64,000 bases of DNA from Pardosa pseudoannulata (Eukaryota; Arthropoda; Arachnida; Araneae; Lycosidae), in NCBI GenBank assembly GCA_032207245.1, contig CM063509.1:96627038-96691037 (forward strand), in the 5' to 3' direction. Both the position numbers and the translations under genes were made by a program. This document shows, piece after piece, positions 47,201 to 61,619 of the stretch (position 1 is its first letter; every line of letters begins with the position of its first letter). The notes under the pieces were generated by a model. The model was given only the letters and a program-made list of their open reading frames with translations, had not been told where the DNA came from and made no database searches.

Positions 47201-50200
47201 TTGAGCCATGGTAATGTTTGTGTAATGAAGAGAAATGCCGAATAAATCTGAAAAAGAAAAGGTATGAGTGAATGATGTAATTTTTGTGTATACATTATTG
47301 TTTTGTTATCAAATTCAGTTGTTTTTGAACTCATTTAAAATACAAAACTTCTATGACTGTACACCTTTGTAGCATCTTTCTTCGTATCAACTAAGCCATA
47401 TATCTTAAAAAATAAATTATCTTGTATGTTTATACAAGGCTCGTGCGTGTCTGTTCCATTCGTTATTTTGCTTTCCGATCATGATAAGTTATATAATCCT
47501 TTTTATATGTTAGTACCATATGAATTACTTTTTGTTAAGATTTAACTTCAAATATTCTCCTTACATTATAGTTTACGGTAGCTGTTGTAAATAATTTTAT
47601 AACGGGCACTCGTCATTGGTTGATATGGGATGTTGTTAATGATATAAATACCATATTTGTAATGGTTCTATTCATCATATCTATTATTGTCGGTATGTTT
47701 TTAACAATAATTTTATTCGTTTCGATCTTTTGTAGCATAAGTTTCACACTTATTGTCTGAGTTTTGTTCAAAACTTTTGCTTCATATTTTTGAAAGTATT
47801 TTATGACATGTTTATTGTAGCATACATGTTTCAATCGGTTTTTTTCAGTATTATTTGATTAAAAGTAGTATAAGAATTTAAAGTTTAAAAAAATTGTATT
47901 TCTTAAGTTTTCTACCATTTTTATTACTATTTTTTAAAGAGACTTGTTTGAAATTAAATTTTATCTGACTATTTAAATCAAAATTCTTCATATAAATGTT
48001 AAATATACAATAAATAGATATAAGAGGTTTACAGTTTCTAATTTTCATTAATTTTATTATTATTGTTAATACTTAATAAAAAAAATTCATGTTTTTTAAA
48101 AGGTAAATCATTTGAACAATGCTCTTTGATTTGTTTCTTTTAACTTGGTAAAAATGTGTAGTTATAATTGTGATATTCTATAAATGAACTATATATTATC
48201 TTTATATGAGAAATTATGTAAGTTATTTATCTTTATTTTCTGGGCTTTATATAAACATTACCTATAAGTTAAGCACTGTATTATTAAGTATTTTTCTTGT
48301 TCTATTTGCTTTAAGCAAATGTAATTATATATATATTTATACATATATATATTGTATTCTGTTGAGAAGATATAAAGTGTTGACATAGTTTTTTTTTTTT
48401 CTTTTATCACACTTTGAAACGTTAGTTGTAATACATTATATTATGCATTTCTTTATATTTTACTAATGATTTTGTAAAGCACCTGTTTATTTTATATAAA
48501 ATTTTTTTAAATGGATAATGAAAATCTAAAACTTGTGTATTATAATTTAGTATAATACAATTTAGGCTTCTCTGGCTTAAAAGTTAAAAAAATGATAAAA
48601 GTTAAAATCACAATATTTTTTACATTTTATATTAAGCATGTCAGAACATTTTTTCAAAAATTTCATTTCAGAAATTTTAAATTTAAAATTGTTGGCCAAA
48701 ATTTTAACTGTGTTATATAAATGTACTAATTTACCTGAAAGAAATTAGTGGTGTTATCATAAGGGTAACTGAGAAATAAATGAAAAGATACCTGAAATGT
48801 TAGCAGACAACCTCAAATTCCATAAATGTGATTAAATAGAGATATCTTTTTAGTTTTGAAGAGTTTAGAATTCCTTTTACTTTTGAATTTATCATATTTT
48901 CAAGCATGAAATAAATGTCTCTAAAGTTTGAATCTTAATTTAGATTTCAAATGCATCACCTTTTTAACAAAACTTTCAGTAATATTAATTGATTGCTATT
49001 GCATAGAAATTTGATAACACTATGAATCAAAACATTAGTATGCTTTAGAGCAGAACACCACATAAACTTTATTGATATCATTGATTCATATAAATAAGTC
49101 ATTTAAATTTTTTTCTCTTATCCTTACTAATTAATCTATGAAAATTCCTTGTCATTTTTATATTTTTAAAAACTTTTATGATTTTCTTAACAATTTTGAT
49201 TAATTAACAAGTTGTGATTTATTAGTATATAGGAAAAAAAATGTTATCCTTTTAAAATGTAAGAAATTTGACTTTACACTTACATTTTTAAGTTAATAAT
49301 GGTATTAAAAATCTATTTTATTAGTATATATTCTGCACTTAATTTAACTAGTTGTTTTATATAAATTGTATTTTAGTAAGATTCTACTGTAAATATTAAT
49401 ATTGAGTTATTTTCTTTTTTACTCTAGCTCTAAGATTTAATGATCAAGATCTTTTAAAAAAAATATTACCTTAGCAAATTGATTTTAATATGAAAAATTG
49501 GTTCAATTAAAAATGAACATCTTGGAAGGATTTAATATTGACTTTTTTACTTTTGTAGTATTTGGTTATATTTTTAAACAATTTTTAAATTTTGTTGTAA
49601 AAGGTATATTTTTTATACAAAGTATATTTAATCTTTATTTTTAAAATTCTAAGTACTATTTGGTGTAAAAACATTTTTTAAGATATTTATAATATGGGTT
49701 ATCTTTTTGTTATATATGGTCATTTTTAGATATGTATTTTTAATAAATCTTAAAGCTAAATATGTGACCTTTTGTTTTTAAACTAGAAATTTTAAAAAAT
49801 TTCATGAGGTATTGATAAAACTTTTATCGTCTTATAACACTTAATGCTATCTACATATTGCACATAATCCATATTGCTGTTAAGATTAATATGAAATTGT
49901 TCAAATATATGATTCTGTTATATGTTAAAATTAAGATAAACATTTATTTACATCTTTGTACTTCATTACAGTGTCTTATTAATAATAGTGGTAATTATTT
50001 TTGATCCTAAAAAAATTTTTTTCAAATATCAAACTTATTCTTCTATTATATTCTTGATGTTTTGTGATGGGAAGTTGACTCAGTAATTTTGATCTTTCAA
50101 TGCATTACATTTTAGAAAATTTTTGATATTACTCGACATATATTGATTATTCATTTTTAAAATCAGCTTTTATTAAACATTCTTACTTATTGAATTCATA

Positions 50201-51285
50201 AAATTCACTTTCATCATCTCTTCAATCTAAACAAGTTTCATTTTTAAACTTGAAACCAAAACTTTCTTTTAGTATATTTGTATACTTTTTGGTTTGAAAC
50301 TTGAGGAAATCCAAGTTACTATTCGGCAGTGCCCATATCTACTGACTGGTGTAAGGGTGATTTCAAATTAAAATATACTATTACATACATGTATTAATAT
50401 AACTTCAAATTTCTTATATATAAATTAGTCTTAGGCATTCTCACAAATGTTAGTTTGCAAGGCCTAAAGGTTTTGAAATGTTTTCCTTCATTTATAACTT
50501 AGTTTAGAAAATTTAGACTTATGTTTCCCAACCTTTATTGTGCTGAGCCCTCCTAGAAACTAAGATTTTTTTTCAGCACCTCACCACTTTGTATTTTATA
50601 TATCTACAATAATATGCATATTTTAAATAACTTTATTGTAAAAACTGAAAGCTATGATAATTAAAATAATGTTTAACTATAGCATGCACTTACATGTATA
50701 TTTATTTATTCAAAATTGTACATTCTTTTAAAATATTTGATTATAGGATTTAAAGGATGTGTGATTTATGGATATAATAAAAAGATGTCTAATAGAGGCT
50801 TATAAAGAAACTTTTATGCTCTTCTACAATATGGAAATTAGTATTGATGATTTAATAGAAAAACATATTTTTGACCTTCCCTGTCAGTATCTTGCACTTG
50901 TCAGGCTGGAAACTTCTGATTTATAAAAGGAATCTTAATCAATAAATTGTATGGTGTAAAAAATTCTTGTAAGTCATTGTATCTACATTTTAGGAAGAGG
51001 TTTTTTTTTTTTTTTCTTAATTAACAGAATACAAAAGATAGTCAAATTGTGTATGTTAGTGATTTAAAATGTTTATAAGGTTTAATAATAAAAACTTTTT
51101 ATAAAAACTGACACTTCAGGAATAGGTAAGAGCCAAGAAATATAGTATGAAGGCATTTCAAAGTCAAGTTTACTAGATGGTGTTTTATATACACCGGTAT
51201 GAGTACTTAAAAGTTAAAACTATTTTCAGTATATGATACATAGAAGAAATCTATTTTAAAAAAATATTGAAATAAAACTGAAACG
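47201..51285. other. AT-rich DNA, no gene recognised
   Basis: About 4 kb of extremely AT-rich sequence with no open frame above 75 codons and no recognisable element. Intergenic or intronic, depending on where the plus-strand B56 gene starts. Confidence 0.6.
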
Positions 51286-51289
51286 ATAT

Positions 51290-51425
51290 TGCCTTTTGGT
51301 TCCTGAGTCTGCAGATTTGCATCCTGGTTCTGGTATGAATGTTAAGACTTTTACTGGCTTTAAGCTGCAGATCCCAATCTGATTTGTCCTCACATTTCAA
51401 AATATGTTGTTATGCACTCTACTTC
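51290..51425 (+). mobile_element. Degenerate tRNA-derived SINE fragment (family 1)
   Basis: GGTTCCTGAGTCTGCAGATT, CTGGTTCTGGTATGAATGTT and GGCTTTAAGCTGCAGATCCC follow the order of the plus-oriented copy at 55264. Head (A box) missing or decayed. Confidence 0.55.
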
Positions 51426-51895
51426 GCTTAACCAATTGTGTCCAATCTCAAGCCTAACTTGATATCATCTTTCTTTTATAGAAATTACATCTAGTGTGGC
51501 TTCAACACAGTTTTTAAATTTGAGAAATTGATGGGTACACTATAAATTGATAAAAATCAAACATTAATTGTCAACAGATTTCTGGGAAGGAGGAAGATTA
51601 GTTTGGACTGCAAAGAGTTACAATAAATTTTTTGTTCAGAGTGCTATAGTCAGTTTTTGCATAAAATTCTTAATAGAACTGTGGTGATTATTGGAAAATT
51701 TTTATAAAGCCAGGTATTATAAAATGTAGATGCATATATAAACAGGAAACTGGTTTCTATGAAACTCATATGAAACATTCAGTTATATGAAACATTTCCT
51801 GTTCTTCATCCAAAGTTCTGTAAAATCAATGTCTTAATTTATTTCCTTATGCAAATATTCATTATGAAATATTTTATTTTATAAAGAAATTTCAT

Positions 51896-51925
51896 AATTT
51901 ACACTAGGGGATCCTAGTGTAAATT
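51896..51925. repeat. Perfect 13-bp inverted repeat, 4-nt loop
   Basis: AATTTACACTAGG - GGAT - CCTAGTGTAAATT. A short hairpin in otherwise featureless AT-rich DNA. Confidence 0.85.
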
Positions 51926-52181
51926 TTTTTTGGTTGTGTGAAGGAAGCACAACATTCTATTAATCTCTTGCAATTTTTACTATATATTGTAAAATTCCCT
52001 GTTTATAAATGTTCTCCCTTAAATATTTTTTTACTTAAGCTTTCTTTTCTGAACCTTCCTTTCAGTTTTATTGTAAAGCTTAATTTTTAATTTAAAAAAA
52101 ATGGATTCCCTTTTCTCACGAAACAAGAAATAAAAAGAAAAAACAGTAGAAACATATCAGGAGGTTCATTGAATTGGGCAA

Positions 52182-53085
52182 TTAAAAAAAAAATCTTGGC
52201 TTACACCAAGTTTTCCAGTGCATTCCAGGGCCCTTAAAAGAATGGAGGGTTCTAAGCCAGTTATCTGAAATCTTATTGCCATCAATAATCCAAGTATATG
52301 AAATTGTACAAGGTGTTTTCAGAAGAAATTTTCCACAGCTTAGAAACTTTAACCTTTGGGAGCAAAGTATTGCTTCCATTTCAACCTGCTTATTTAGAGG
52401 CAAAAGCCCCAAGAGCAGATCTAAAATTTGCGAGGGAGTAATCCTCATGGCACTAGTTGTGACTATAGTGACTGTAGCAATCCTTTGAAGACTAACAAGT
52501 TCCCTAATCATTGTAACCTGACAGGCTTTACCTTACCATGTAATAGATCTGTATGTCACAATTGGAACAATTATCCTGGTATATATCGAATGGTGGGTTA
52601 TCCTTGGGCATAGACACCAGTTATAATCAAATGCACACTTACAAGCTCAGATAATACGCTTGACCTTATTGGTGCACTGCCTGATATGACTAAAGTCCTA
52701 TCAAAGATATTTCACCTCATAATATGTCAGTTCCAAGTTAAATAACTTCATGACTGGCATATGCTTAACTTTTTTTTTTTCTGGTAAATAGGATGAGATT
52801 TGTTTTATCAGGATTAACTATCAAATGCACCTCCCTACACCACTTCTCTACTTTTTTAAAACAATATTCATAAGGTTAATAATAGCATTCTGAAATGTCC
52901 CCCTCTTAATACCAAAGTGATGTCTTCCACATATCCAATGCAGGTGAGACCAAGAAAATCAATGTTGTTGAGTAACTCATCAACAAGGGACCATATGAGA
53001 GGTGATAGAACACCTCCCTACAGACAGCCAGTGCAATTGGTTACCCTAATAGGATCATCCAACAGTGTTGCCTGAGCCACCTTGT
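52182..53085 (-). pseudogene. Degenerate non-LTR retrotransposon (Jockey/R1-like), RT to RNase H
   Basis: On the minus strand from about 53050: GGVLSPLIWSLVDELL, GLTCIGYVEDITLVL (the RT YADD box, here YVED), a VNPDKTNLILF-like block near 52810, and at the low end AMRITPSQILDLLLGLLPL (link before RNase H, normally GAMRTTPTxALEVLLGLPPL) and YTWIIDGNK (RNase H FTDGS). Stops and shifts present. It abuts the satellite array at about 53085. Confidence 0.8.
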
Positions 53086-53189
53086 TAGATATTTATGTAT
53101 GCTTGACTGGGACATTTTTTTCACAGAAATTTATAAAATACTCATTCTTTTAAATTTCAGAAATTTATAAAAATACTCAGGGCTAAGTT

Positions 53190-53625
53190 CACTGGACTAT
53201 TATACTCCAGTCACTGATATTCCAGTTCGAATGAGTGTGGTATAACAAATGAGATTGTCGTTGTACAGAGGTCAATGGTAGTCAGCACAATGAGTGCCAT
53301 GAGTTCATTCCCTTTTCTGTGAGACACCTATTAATGGTCATTGTGGTCACTGAAGCCCTAGTTGCACCTACAATCAATAACAATGATGCATCTGGGGCTA
53401 GGAATGCTGCTTTCGTGATTATTCAGTCCTCATGTTCTGTCGTTTCTCTAGGCCGACCACTTCCTTCTTGACACTGTGTTCGTGCAGAGTTCACCCATTC
53501 CTGACATCTAATAGTAACATCAATCATGCCCAGGTGTCAAGCATTTCGACGATTAGACCAACCAGCTTCTTTAAATCCAACTATACATCCTCTATCAAAT
53601 GCTGACATCTAGATATGTCATTCGT
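53190..53625 (-). pseudogene. Tc1-like transposase remnant
   Basis: Minus strand from 53612: MSAFDRGCIVGFKEAGWSN, MIDVTIRCQEWVNSART, GSGRPRETTEHED, and further down PLTSVQRQSHLLYHTHSNWN and NISDWSIIV. This matches the order of Tc1 transposase (MSxxDRGRIIGLxEAG, GRPRxTTxxxDR, LTxxHRQxRLxWxxxHxxW). Stops and small indels; the DDE core after DWxxIVFSDES is lost. It lies inside the satellite. Confidence 0.85.
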
Positions 53626-55263
53626 GTACCTCTATGCAAAGCATAGTTACTGTCTACCTCAGTTCACGGAATGTAATTTCCAAAGAATTTATAACCTAGA
53701 ATACAAATTTCTGCTCTTAAATATCTTGCCAGTTGTGCAGATAAGATTGTCTGCAGCAAAGCATGTTTATTCATTGGTTGCCATACTTTAAAAATTGTGC
53801 ATTTTCTGTCAAACCTGTATGCATATCAATTAGTGTTAATTTGCATTACATCTTGTTGTGCACTTTTTTTTTTCTTTTTTTACTTAACAGTGTGATATTA
53901 AATTCCTTCCATTTTTTCTCTATATTTGATGCTAATCTACAAGTTTAGTTGCAAAGTTTAAATATAAATATTTTGAACATCAATTTCAATAAGATGAAAG
54001 GAAGTTTATACTGCTTGATGGATTGTCAATGCTATGCAGGCGGGAAACGCTTCCAAAAGAAATTTCAAAACAGTATTTGTCTATTTAAATATAGGTATGT
54101 GCCTGACTGAGACATTTTTTTTTTTATAATTTATAAAATAACTTTAAATGGCTTTTTATTTTCATTCTCATTTTTCTCTATTTAATGTTGATATGCAAGT
54201 TTAATTGCAAATTTAAAATTATATATTTTGAACTTAATACAATTTCCGTAAGAGTAAATGATGTTTATACTGTTTGATGGTTAGTCAAAGCTATGCAGGA
54301 GAGAAACACTTCGAAAAGAAATTTCAAAACAACGTACAATTATTTAAATATTTATGTATGCATAACTCTTTTTTTTTCTTCTTCACAGAAATTTGTAAAA
54401 TAATTTAAACTGGCTTTAACTTTTTTTATTTATTTTTTACTATCTTTGTTGCTGATATGAAAGTTTAATTGTAAATTTTATAAATATTTTGGGCATTATT
54501 ACAATTTCAATAAGATGAAAGGAAGTTTCTACTTCATGATGGATGGTCAATTCTATGTAGGCTTAAAACAATTCCTGTAAGATCGAAGGAAGTTTATACT
54601 GCTTGATAGATAGTCAATGCTATGCAGGCGGGAAACGCTTCCAAAAGAAATTTCAAAACAGCATATATCCATTTAAATATAGGTATATGCATGATTGAGA
54701 CATTTTTTTTTTTTAATAATTTATAAAGTAACTTCAAATTGCTTTGTATTTTCATTCTCATTTCTCTCTATTTGATGTTGATATGCAAGTTTAATTGCAA
54801 ATATAAAATAATATATTTTGAACTTTAATACCATTTGAATAAGAGTAAAGGAAGTTTATATTGCTTGATACTAATCAATGCTATGCAGGCATTAGTTAAA
54901 ATATAAATGTTTTGAACTTCAATACAGTTTCACTGAGATGAAGGGCAATTTATACTGTTTGGTGCATAGTTAATGCTACACTGGTGGGAAATATCTCCAA
55001 AGAAATTTTAAAATAGCATATATCTAGTTATATAGTTATGTATACCCGACTGAGACTTTTTTCATAGAAATTTATAAAATAATTTTAAGTTGCTTCTATT
55101 TTTTTCTATATTTGATGTTGATATGCATGTTTAATTGAAAATTTACAGTATAAATATTTTGAATTTCATTACAATTCTTGTAAAATGAAAGGTAAAAAGA
55201 AGTTTATACTGCTTGATGAATAGTCAATGCTAAGCAGGTGGTTGATGCTTCCTAAATAAATTT

Positions 55264-55430
55264 GGCCGAATGGTAGAGCACTGCTATTCAGTTCCGGAGT
55301 TCGCAAATTCAAATCCCGCTTTTGGCATGGTTGTTCGTAGCCATTTGGAATCAGCTTTAAACAGTAGGTCCTGGTCTCATTAGCCCTCATGAGCAAAACA
55401 ATAGACTGTAGTGCTCCAAAAAACAAACCA
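55264..55430 (+). mobile_element. tRNA-derived SINE (family 1) inserted in the satellite
   Basis: Head GGCCGAATGGTAGAGCACTG, B box GCAAATTCAAATCCCGC (decayed), body and the CCAAAAAACAAACCAAA tail in plus orientation. It splits a satellite core unit; AAATAAATTT / AAAATAATTTT are the likely target duplication. Confidence 0.88.
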
Positions 55431-58366
55431 AATCCAAAATAATTTTGAAAACAGCGTATGTCTATTTAAATATGCATATCCCTGACTGAGGCTTTTTTTT
55501 TTTTCATAAAAATTTATAAAATAATTTTAAATATGCTTCTTATTTTCATTCTCATTTCTCTATTTTATATTGATATGCAAGATTAATTGCGAATTTAAAA
55601 AATATATATATTGAACTTAATATAATTTCAGTAATAGTAAAGGATGTTTATACTGTTTGATGGTTAGTCAATGCTATGCAAGTGGGAAACACTTCCAAAA
55701 GAAATTTCAAACCAGCCTACATCTATTTAAATATTTATGTATGCCTTATTGAGTCTTTTTTTTTTTTTTCCACAGAAATTTATAAAATAATTTTTAATTG
55801 CTCTTTATTTTTTGCTATCTTTGTTGCTGATATGGAAGTTTAATTGTTAAGTTTATAAATATTTTGGTCATTACTACAATTTCAGTAAGATCAAAGGAAA
55901 TTTATACTTCTTGATGGATAGTCCAACCTATGCAGGCTGATAACGCTTTCTAAAAAAATTTCAAAAAAGCATATGTTTATATATATATATATATATTTAC
56001 CTGACTCATTTTTTTCCCCGAAAAATATATGAAATAGTTATTAATTGCTTCTTTTTACTTTTTTTCTCCATTTTTTTTCTGATATGCAAGTTTAATTGCA
56101 AGGTTAAAATTCAACTATTTTGGACTTAATACAATTCCTGTAAGATGTAAGGAAGTTTATACTGCTTGATGGATAGTCAATGCTATGCAGGCGGGAAACG
56201 CTTCCAAAAGAAATTTCAAAACAGCATATGTCTATTTAAATATAGATATATGCTTGATTGAGACATTTTTTATTCATAATTTATAAAATAACTTTAAATT
56301 TCTTCTTATTTTCATTCTCATTTCTCTCTATTTGAGGTTGATATGCAAGTTTAATTGCAAATTTAAGATTATATATTTTGAATTTAATACAATTTGAATA
56401 AGAGTAAAGGAAGTTTATACTGCTTGATGGATATTCAATGCTATGCAGGCGGGAAACGCTTCCAAAAGAAAGTTCAAAACAGCATATGTCTATTTAAATA
56501 TAGGTATGTGCCTGACTGAGACATTTTATTTTCATAATTTATAAAATAACTTTAAATGGCTTCTTATTTTCATTTACATTTCTTTCTACTTGATGATGAT
56601 ATGCAAGTTTAATTGCAAATTTAAGATTATATATTTTGAACTTAATACAACATCAGCAATAGTAAAGGATGTTTATACTGTTTGATGGTTAGTCAGTGCT
56701 ATGCAGGCGGGAAACACTTCCAAAAGAAATTTCAAACTAGCTTACTTGTATTTAAATATTTATGTATGCATGACAGTCTTTTTTTTTCCACAGAAATTTA
56801 TAAAATAATTTAAAATTTGTTTTTACTTTATTTTATTGTTTTACTTTTTGCTTTCTTTGTTGGTGATATGGATTTTTAATTGTAAAGTTTATAAATATTT
56901 CATGCACTTTTTCAATTTCAGTAAGATGAAAGGAAGTTTATACTGGTTGATGGATGGTCAATTCTATGCAGGATAAAAATGTTTTCTAAAAACATTTCAA
57001 AAAAGAATGTCATACATATATATGTCTGACACTTTTTTTTCCCCAAAAATATGTAAAATAGTTTTTAATGGCTTCTTTTTACTTTTTTTCTCCATTTTAT
57101 GCTGATATGCAAGCTTAATTGTAAGGTTAAAATTCACCTTTTTTGGACTTTAATTCCTATAAGTTGAAAGGAAGTTTATACTGCTTGATGGATATTCAAT
57201 GCTATGCAGGCGGGAAACGCTTCCAAAAGAAATTTCAAAACAGCATATGTCTATTTATATATAATTATATGCTAGATTGAGACATTTTTTTTTTCTTCAT
57301 AATTTATAAAATAACTTTAAAAGGCTTCTTATTTTCATTTTCATTTCTCTCTATTCGATGTTGATATGCAAGTTGAATTGCAAATTTAAAAAATTATATA
57401 AATTGAACTTTAATACAATTTGAGTAAAAGTAAAGGAAGCTTATATTGCTCGACGCTAATCAATGTTATGCAGGCATTGGTTAAAAAATAAATGTGTTTA
57501 GTTTCAAAACTATTTTACTGAGATGAAGGGCAATTTAAACTGCTTGGTGCATAGTTAATGCTATTCTGGTGAGAAATATCTCAAAATAAATTTTCAAAGC
57601 AGCATCTATCTAGTTAAATATTTTATGTATATGTGACTGAGACTTTTTTCACTGAAATTTTTAAAATAATTTTAAGTTTCTTCTATTTTTTCTTTGTTTG
57701 ATTCTGATATGCAAGTTTAATAGCAAGGTTAATATTCAACTATTTTGGACTTCAATATGATTCCTATAAAATGAAAGGAAGTTTATACTGCTTGATGGAT
57801 TGTCAATACTATGCAGGCGGGAAACGCTTCCAAAAGAAATTTCAAAACAGCATATATACATTTAAATAGAGGTATATGTGTGATTGAGACATTTTCTTTT
57901 TTTATAATTTATAAAATAACTTTAAATGGCTTCTTATTTTGGTTCTCATTTCTCTCTATTTAATGTTGATATGCAAGTATGATTGCAAATTTTTATATAT
58001 TTTGAACTTAATACAATTTCAGTAAGAGTAAAGGATGTTTATACTGTTGGATGGTTAGTCAACACTATGCAGGTGGGAAACTCTTCCTAAAAAAATTTCA
58101 AAACAGCCTACATCTATTTAAATATTTATGAATGCATGACTGAGTTTTTTTTTCACAGAAATTTATAAAATAATTTTAAATTGCTCTTACTTTATTTTAG
58201 TTATTTTTTTCTATCTTTGTTGCTGATATTCAAGTTTAATTGTAAAGTTTATAAATATTTAGATCACTATTACAATTTTAGTAAGATCAAAGGAAATTTA
58301 TACTTCTAGATGGAGAGTCAATCCTATTCAGGCTGATAACGCTTTCTAAAAAAATTTCAAAACAGC

Positions 58367-58375
<9 letters not shown>

Positions 58376-58423
<48 letters not shown>
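58376..58423. repeat. (TA)n microsatellite within the satellite
   Basis: About 48 bp of TA replacing the TTTAAATAT segment of one monomer. A shorter version is at 55979-55996 in a monomer of the same type. Confidence 0.95.
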
Positions 58424-58428
<5 letters not shown>

Positions 58429-59692
58429 TATAGTGTTTGACTGACACATTTTTTTCCCGAGAAATATGTTAAATAGTACTTAATTGTTTCTGTTTACTTG
58501 TTATTCTCTATTTTTTCCTGATATGCAAGTTTAATTGCAAGGTTAAAATTCAACTATTTTGGACTTAATACAATTCCTGTAAGATCTAAGGAAGTTTATA
58601 CTGCTTGATGGATAGTCAATGCTATGCAGGCGGGAAACGCTTCCAAAAGAAATTTCAAAACAGCATATATCCATTTAAATATAGGTATACGCATGATTGA
58701 GACATTTATATTTCCATAATTTATAAAGTAACTTAAAATTGCTTCTTATTTTCATTCTCATTTCTCTCTATTTGATGTTTATATGCAAGTTTAAATGCAA
58801 ATTTTTGTACATTTTGAACTTAATACAATTTCAGTAAGAGTAAAGGATTTTTATATTGTTAGATGGTTAGCAATGCTATGTAGGTGGGTTACACTTCCAA
58901 GAAAAATTTCAAAACAGCCTTCATCTATTTAAATATTTATGTATGCATGAATGAGTCTTTTTTTTTTTTTCACAGAAATTTATAAAATAATTTTATATTG
59001 TTTTTTTTTTTTTTTTTTTTTCCTATCTTTGCTGCTGATATGGAAGTTTAATTGTAAATTTTATAAATATTTTGGGCATTATTACACTTTCAATAAGATG
59101 AAAGGAAGTTTATACTGCTTGATGGATAATCAATGCTATGCAGGCGGGAAACGCTTCCAAAAGAAATTTCAAAACAGCATATGTCTATTTAAATATAGAT
59201 ATATGCTTGATTGAGACATTTTTTATTCATAATTTATAAAATAACTTTAAATTTCTTCTTATTTTCATTCTCATTTCTCTCTATTTGAGGTTGATATGCA
59301 AGTTTAATTACAAATTTAAAATTATATAAATTGAAATTTAATATAATTTCAGTAAGAGTAAAGGAGGTTTATACTGGTTGAGACTAATCCATTAGTTAAA
59401 CTATAAATGTTTTGATTTTCAATGTAATTTCACTGAGATGAAGGGCAATTTATACTGCTTGGTGCATAGTTAATGTTATTCTTTTGAAAAATATCTCCAA
59501 AAGAAATTTCAAAGCAGCATATATCTAGTTAAATATTTATGTATATGTAACTGAGACTTTTTTGTATAGAAATTTATAAAATAATTTTAATTTGCTTCTA
59601 TTTTTTTCTATATTTGGTGCTGGTATGGAAGTTTATTTGCAAATTTAAAGTATAATTATTTTGAATTTCAATGCTAGCCTATGAGATGAAAG

Positions 59693-61380
59693 GAAGTTTA
59701 TACTGCTTGATGGATATTCAATGCTATGCAGGCGGGAAACGCTTCCAAAAGAAATTTCAAAACAGCATATGTCTATTTAAATATAGGTATATGCTAGATT
59801 GAGACATTTTTTTTTTTTTCATAGTTTATAAAATAGCTTTTAAAGGCTTCTTATTTTCATTTTTATTTCTCTCCATTTGATGTTGATATGCAAGTTTAAT
59901 TTCAACTTTAAAATTACATAAATTGAACTTTAGTACAATTTGAGTAAGAGTAAAGGAAGTTTATATTGCTCGAAACTAATCAAAGTGATGCAGGCATTAG
60001 TTAAAGGTTTTTAGTTTCAAAACAATTTTACTGAGATGAAGGGCAATTTATACTGCTTGGTGCATAGTTAATGCTATTCTGGTGAGAAATATCTCCAAAA
60101 GAAATTTCAAAGCAGCATCTATCTAGTTAAATATTTTATGTATATGTGACTGAGACTTTTTTCTGAAATTTTTATAGTAATTTAAAGTTTCTTCTATTTT
60201 TTCTTTGTTTGATTCTGATATGCAAGTTTAATAGCAAGGTTAAAATTTAACATTTTTGACTTCAATATGATTCCTATAAAATGAGAGGAAGTTCATACTG
60301 CTTGATGGATTATCAATACTATGCAGGCGGGAAACGCTTCCAAAAAAAATTTCAAAACAGCATATATCCATTTAAATATAGGTATACGTGCGATTGAGAC
60401 ATTTTCTTTTTTTTATAATTTATAAAATAACTTTAAAAGGCTTCTCATTTCTCTCTATTTAATGTTGATATCCAAGTTTAATTGCAAATTTTTATATATT
60501 TTGAACTTCAATGCAAGCCTGTGAGATAGATGAAAGGAAGTTTATACTGCTTGATGGATATTCAATGCTATGCAGGCGGGAAACGCTTCCAAAAGAAATT
60601 TCAAAACAGTATATGTCTATTTAAATATAGGTATATGCTAGATTGAGACATTTTTTTTTTTTCATAGTTTATAAAATAGCTTTTAAAGGCTTCTTATTTT
60701 CATTTTTATTTCTCTTCATTTGATGTTGATATGCAAGTTTAATTTCAACTTTAAAATTACATAAATTGAACTTTAGTACAATTTGAGTAAGAGTAAAGGA
60801 AGTTTATATTGCTCGAAACTAATCAAAGTGATGCAGGCATTAGTTAAAGGTTTTTAGTTTCAAAACAATTTTACTGAGATGAAGGGCAATTTATACTGCT
60901 TGGTGCATAGTTAATGCTATTCTGGTGAGAAATATCTCCAAAAGAAATTTCAAAGCAGCATCTATCTAGTTAAATATTTTATGTATATGTGACTGAGACT
61001 TTTTTCTGAAATTTTTATAGTAATTTAAAGTTTCTTCTATTTTTTCTTTGTTTGATTCTGATATGCAAGTTTAATAGCAAGGTTAAAATTTAACATTTTT
61101 GACTTCAATATGATTCCTATAAAATGAGAGGAAGTTCATACTGCTTGATGGATTGTCAATACTATGCAGGCGGGAAACGCTTCCAAAAAAAATTTCAAAA
61201 CAGCATATATCCATTTAAATATAGGTATACGTGTGATTGAGACATTTTCTTTTTTTTTATAATTTATAAAATAACTTTAAAAGGCTTCTCATTTCTCTCT
61301 ATTTAATGTTGATATCCAAGTTTAATTGCAAATTTTTATATATTTTGAACTTCAATGCAAGCCTGTGAGATAGATGAAAG
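59693..61380 (+). repeat. Higher-order satellite duplication, 2 x 844 bp
   Basis: 59693-60536 and 60537-61380 each carry the same ordered set of monomers: core unit, short GCTCGAAACTAATCAAAG unit, GATGAAGGGCAATTTATAC unit, then a second core unit. In the parts compared they differ only at scattered bases (for example GGATTATCAAT/GGATTGTCAAT and GTGCGATT/GTGTGATT). A recent tandem duplication. Confidence 0.88.
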
Positions 61381-61619
61381 GAAGTTTATACTGCTTGATG
61401 GATATTCAATGCTATGCAGGCGGGAAACGCTTCCAAAAGAAATTTCAAAACAGCATATGTGTATTTAATATAGGTATATGCTAGATTGAGACATATTTTT
61501 TTTTCGTAATTTATAAAATAACTTTGAAAGACGTCATATTTTCATTCTCATTTCTCTCTATTTGATGTTGATATGCAAGTTAAAACATAAATATTTTGAT
61601 TTTTAGTAAAAGTTTTTAG

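Noticed and set aside
58951..59214. 87-residue open frame as a real gene
   Set aside because: It starts in a T-run of one satellite unit and runs through a core block; neighbouring units are interrupted. Treated as satellite, with the frame noted as a finding.
54036..61434. Resemblance of the satellite core to a CENP-B box
   Set aside because: CGGGAAA is shared, but the spacing of the remaining essential bases does not fit, and a chromosome arm gene neighbourhood argues against a centromere.
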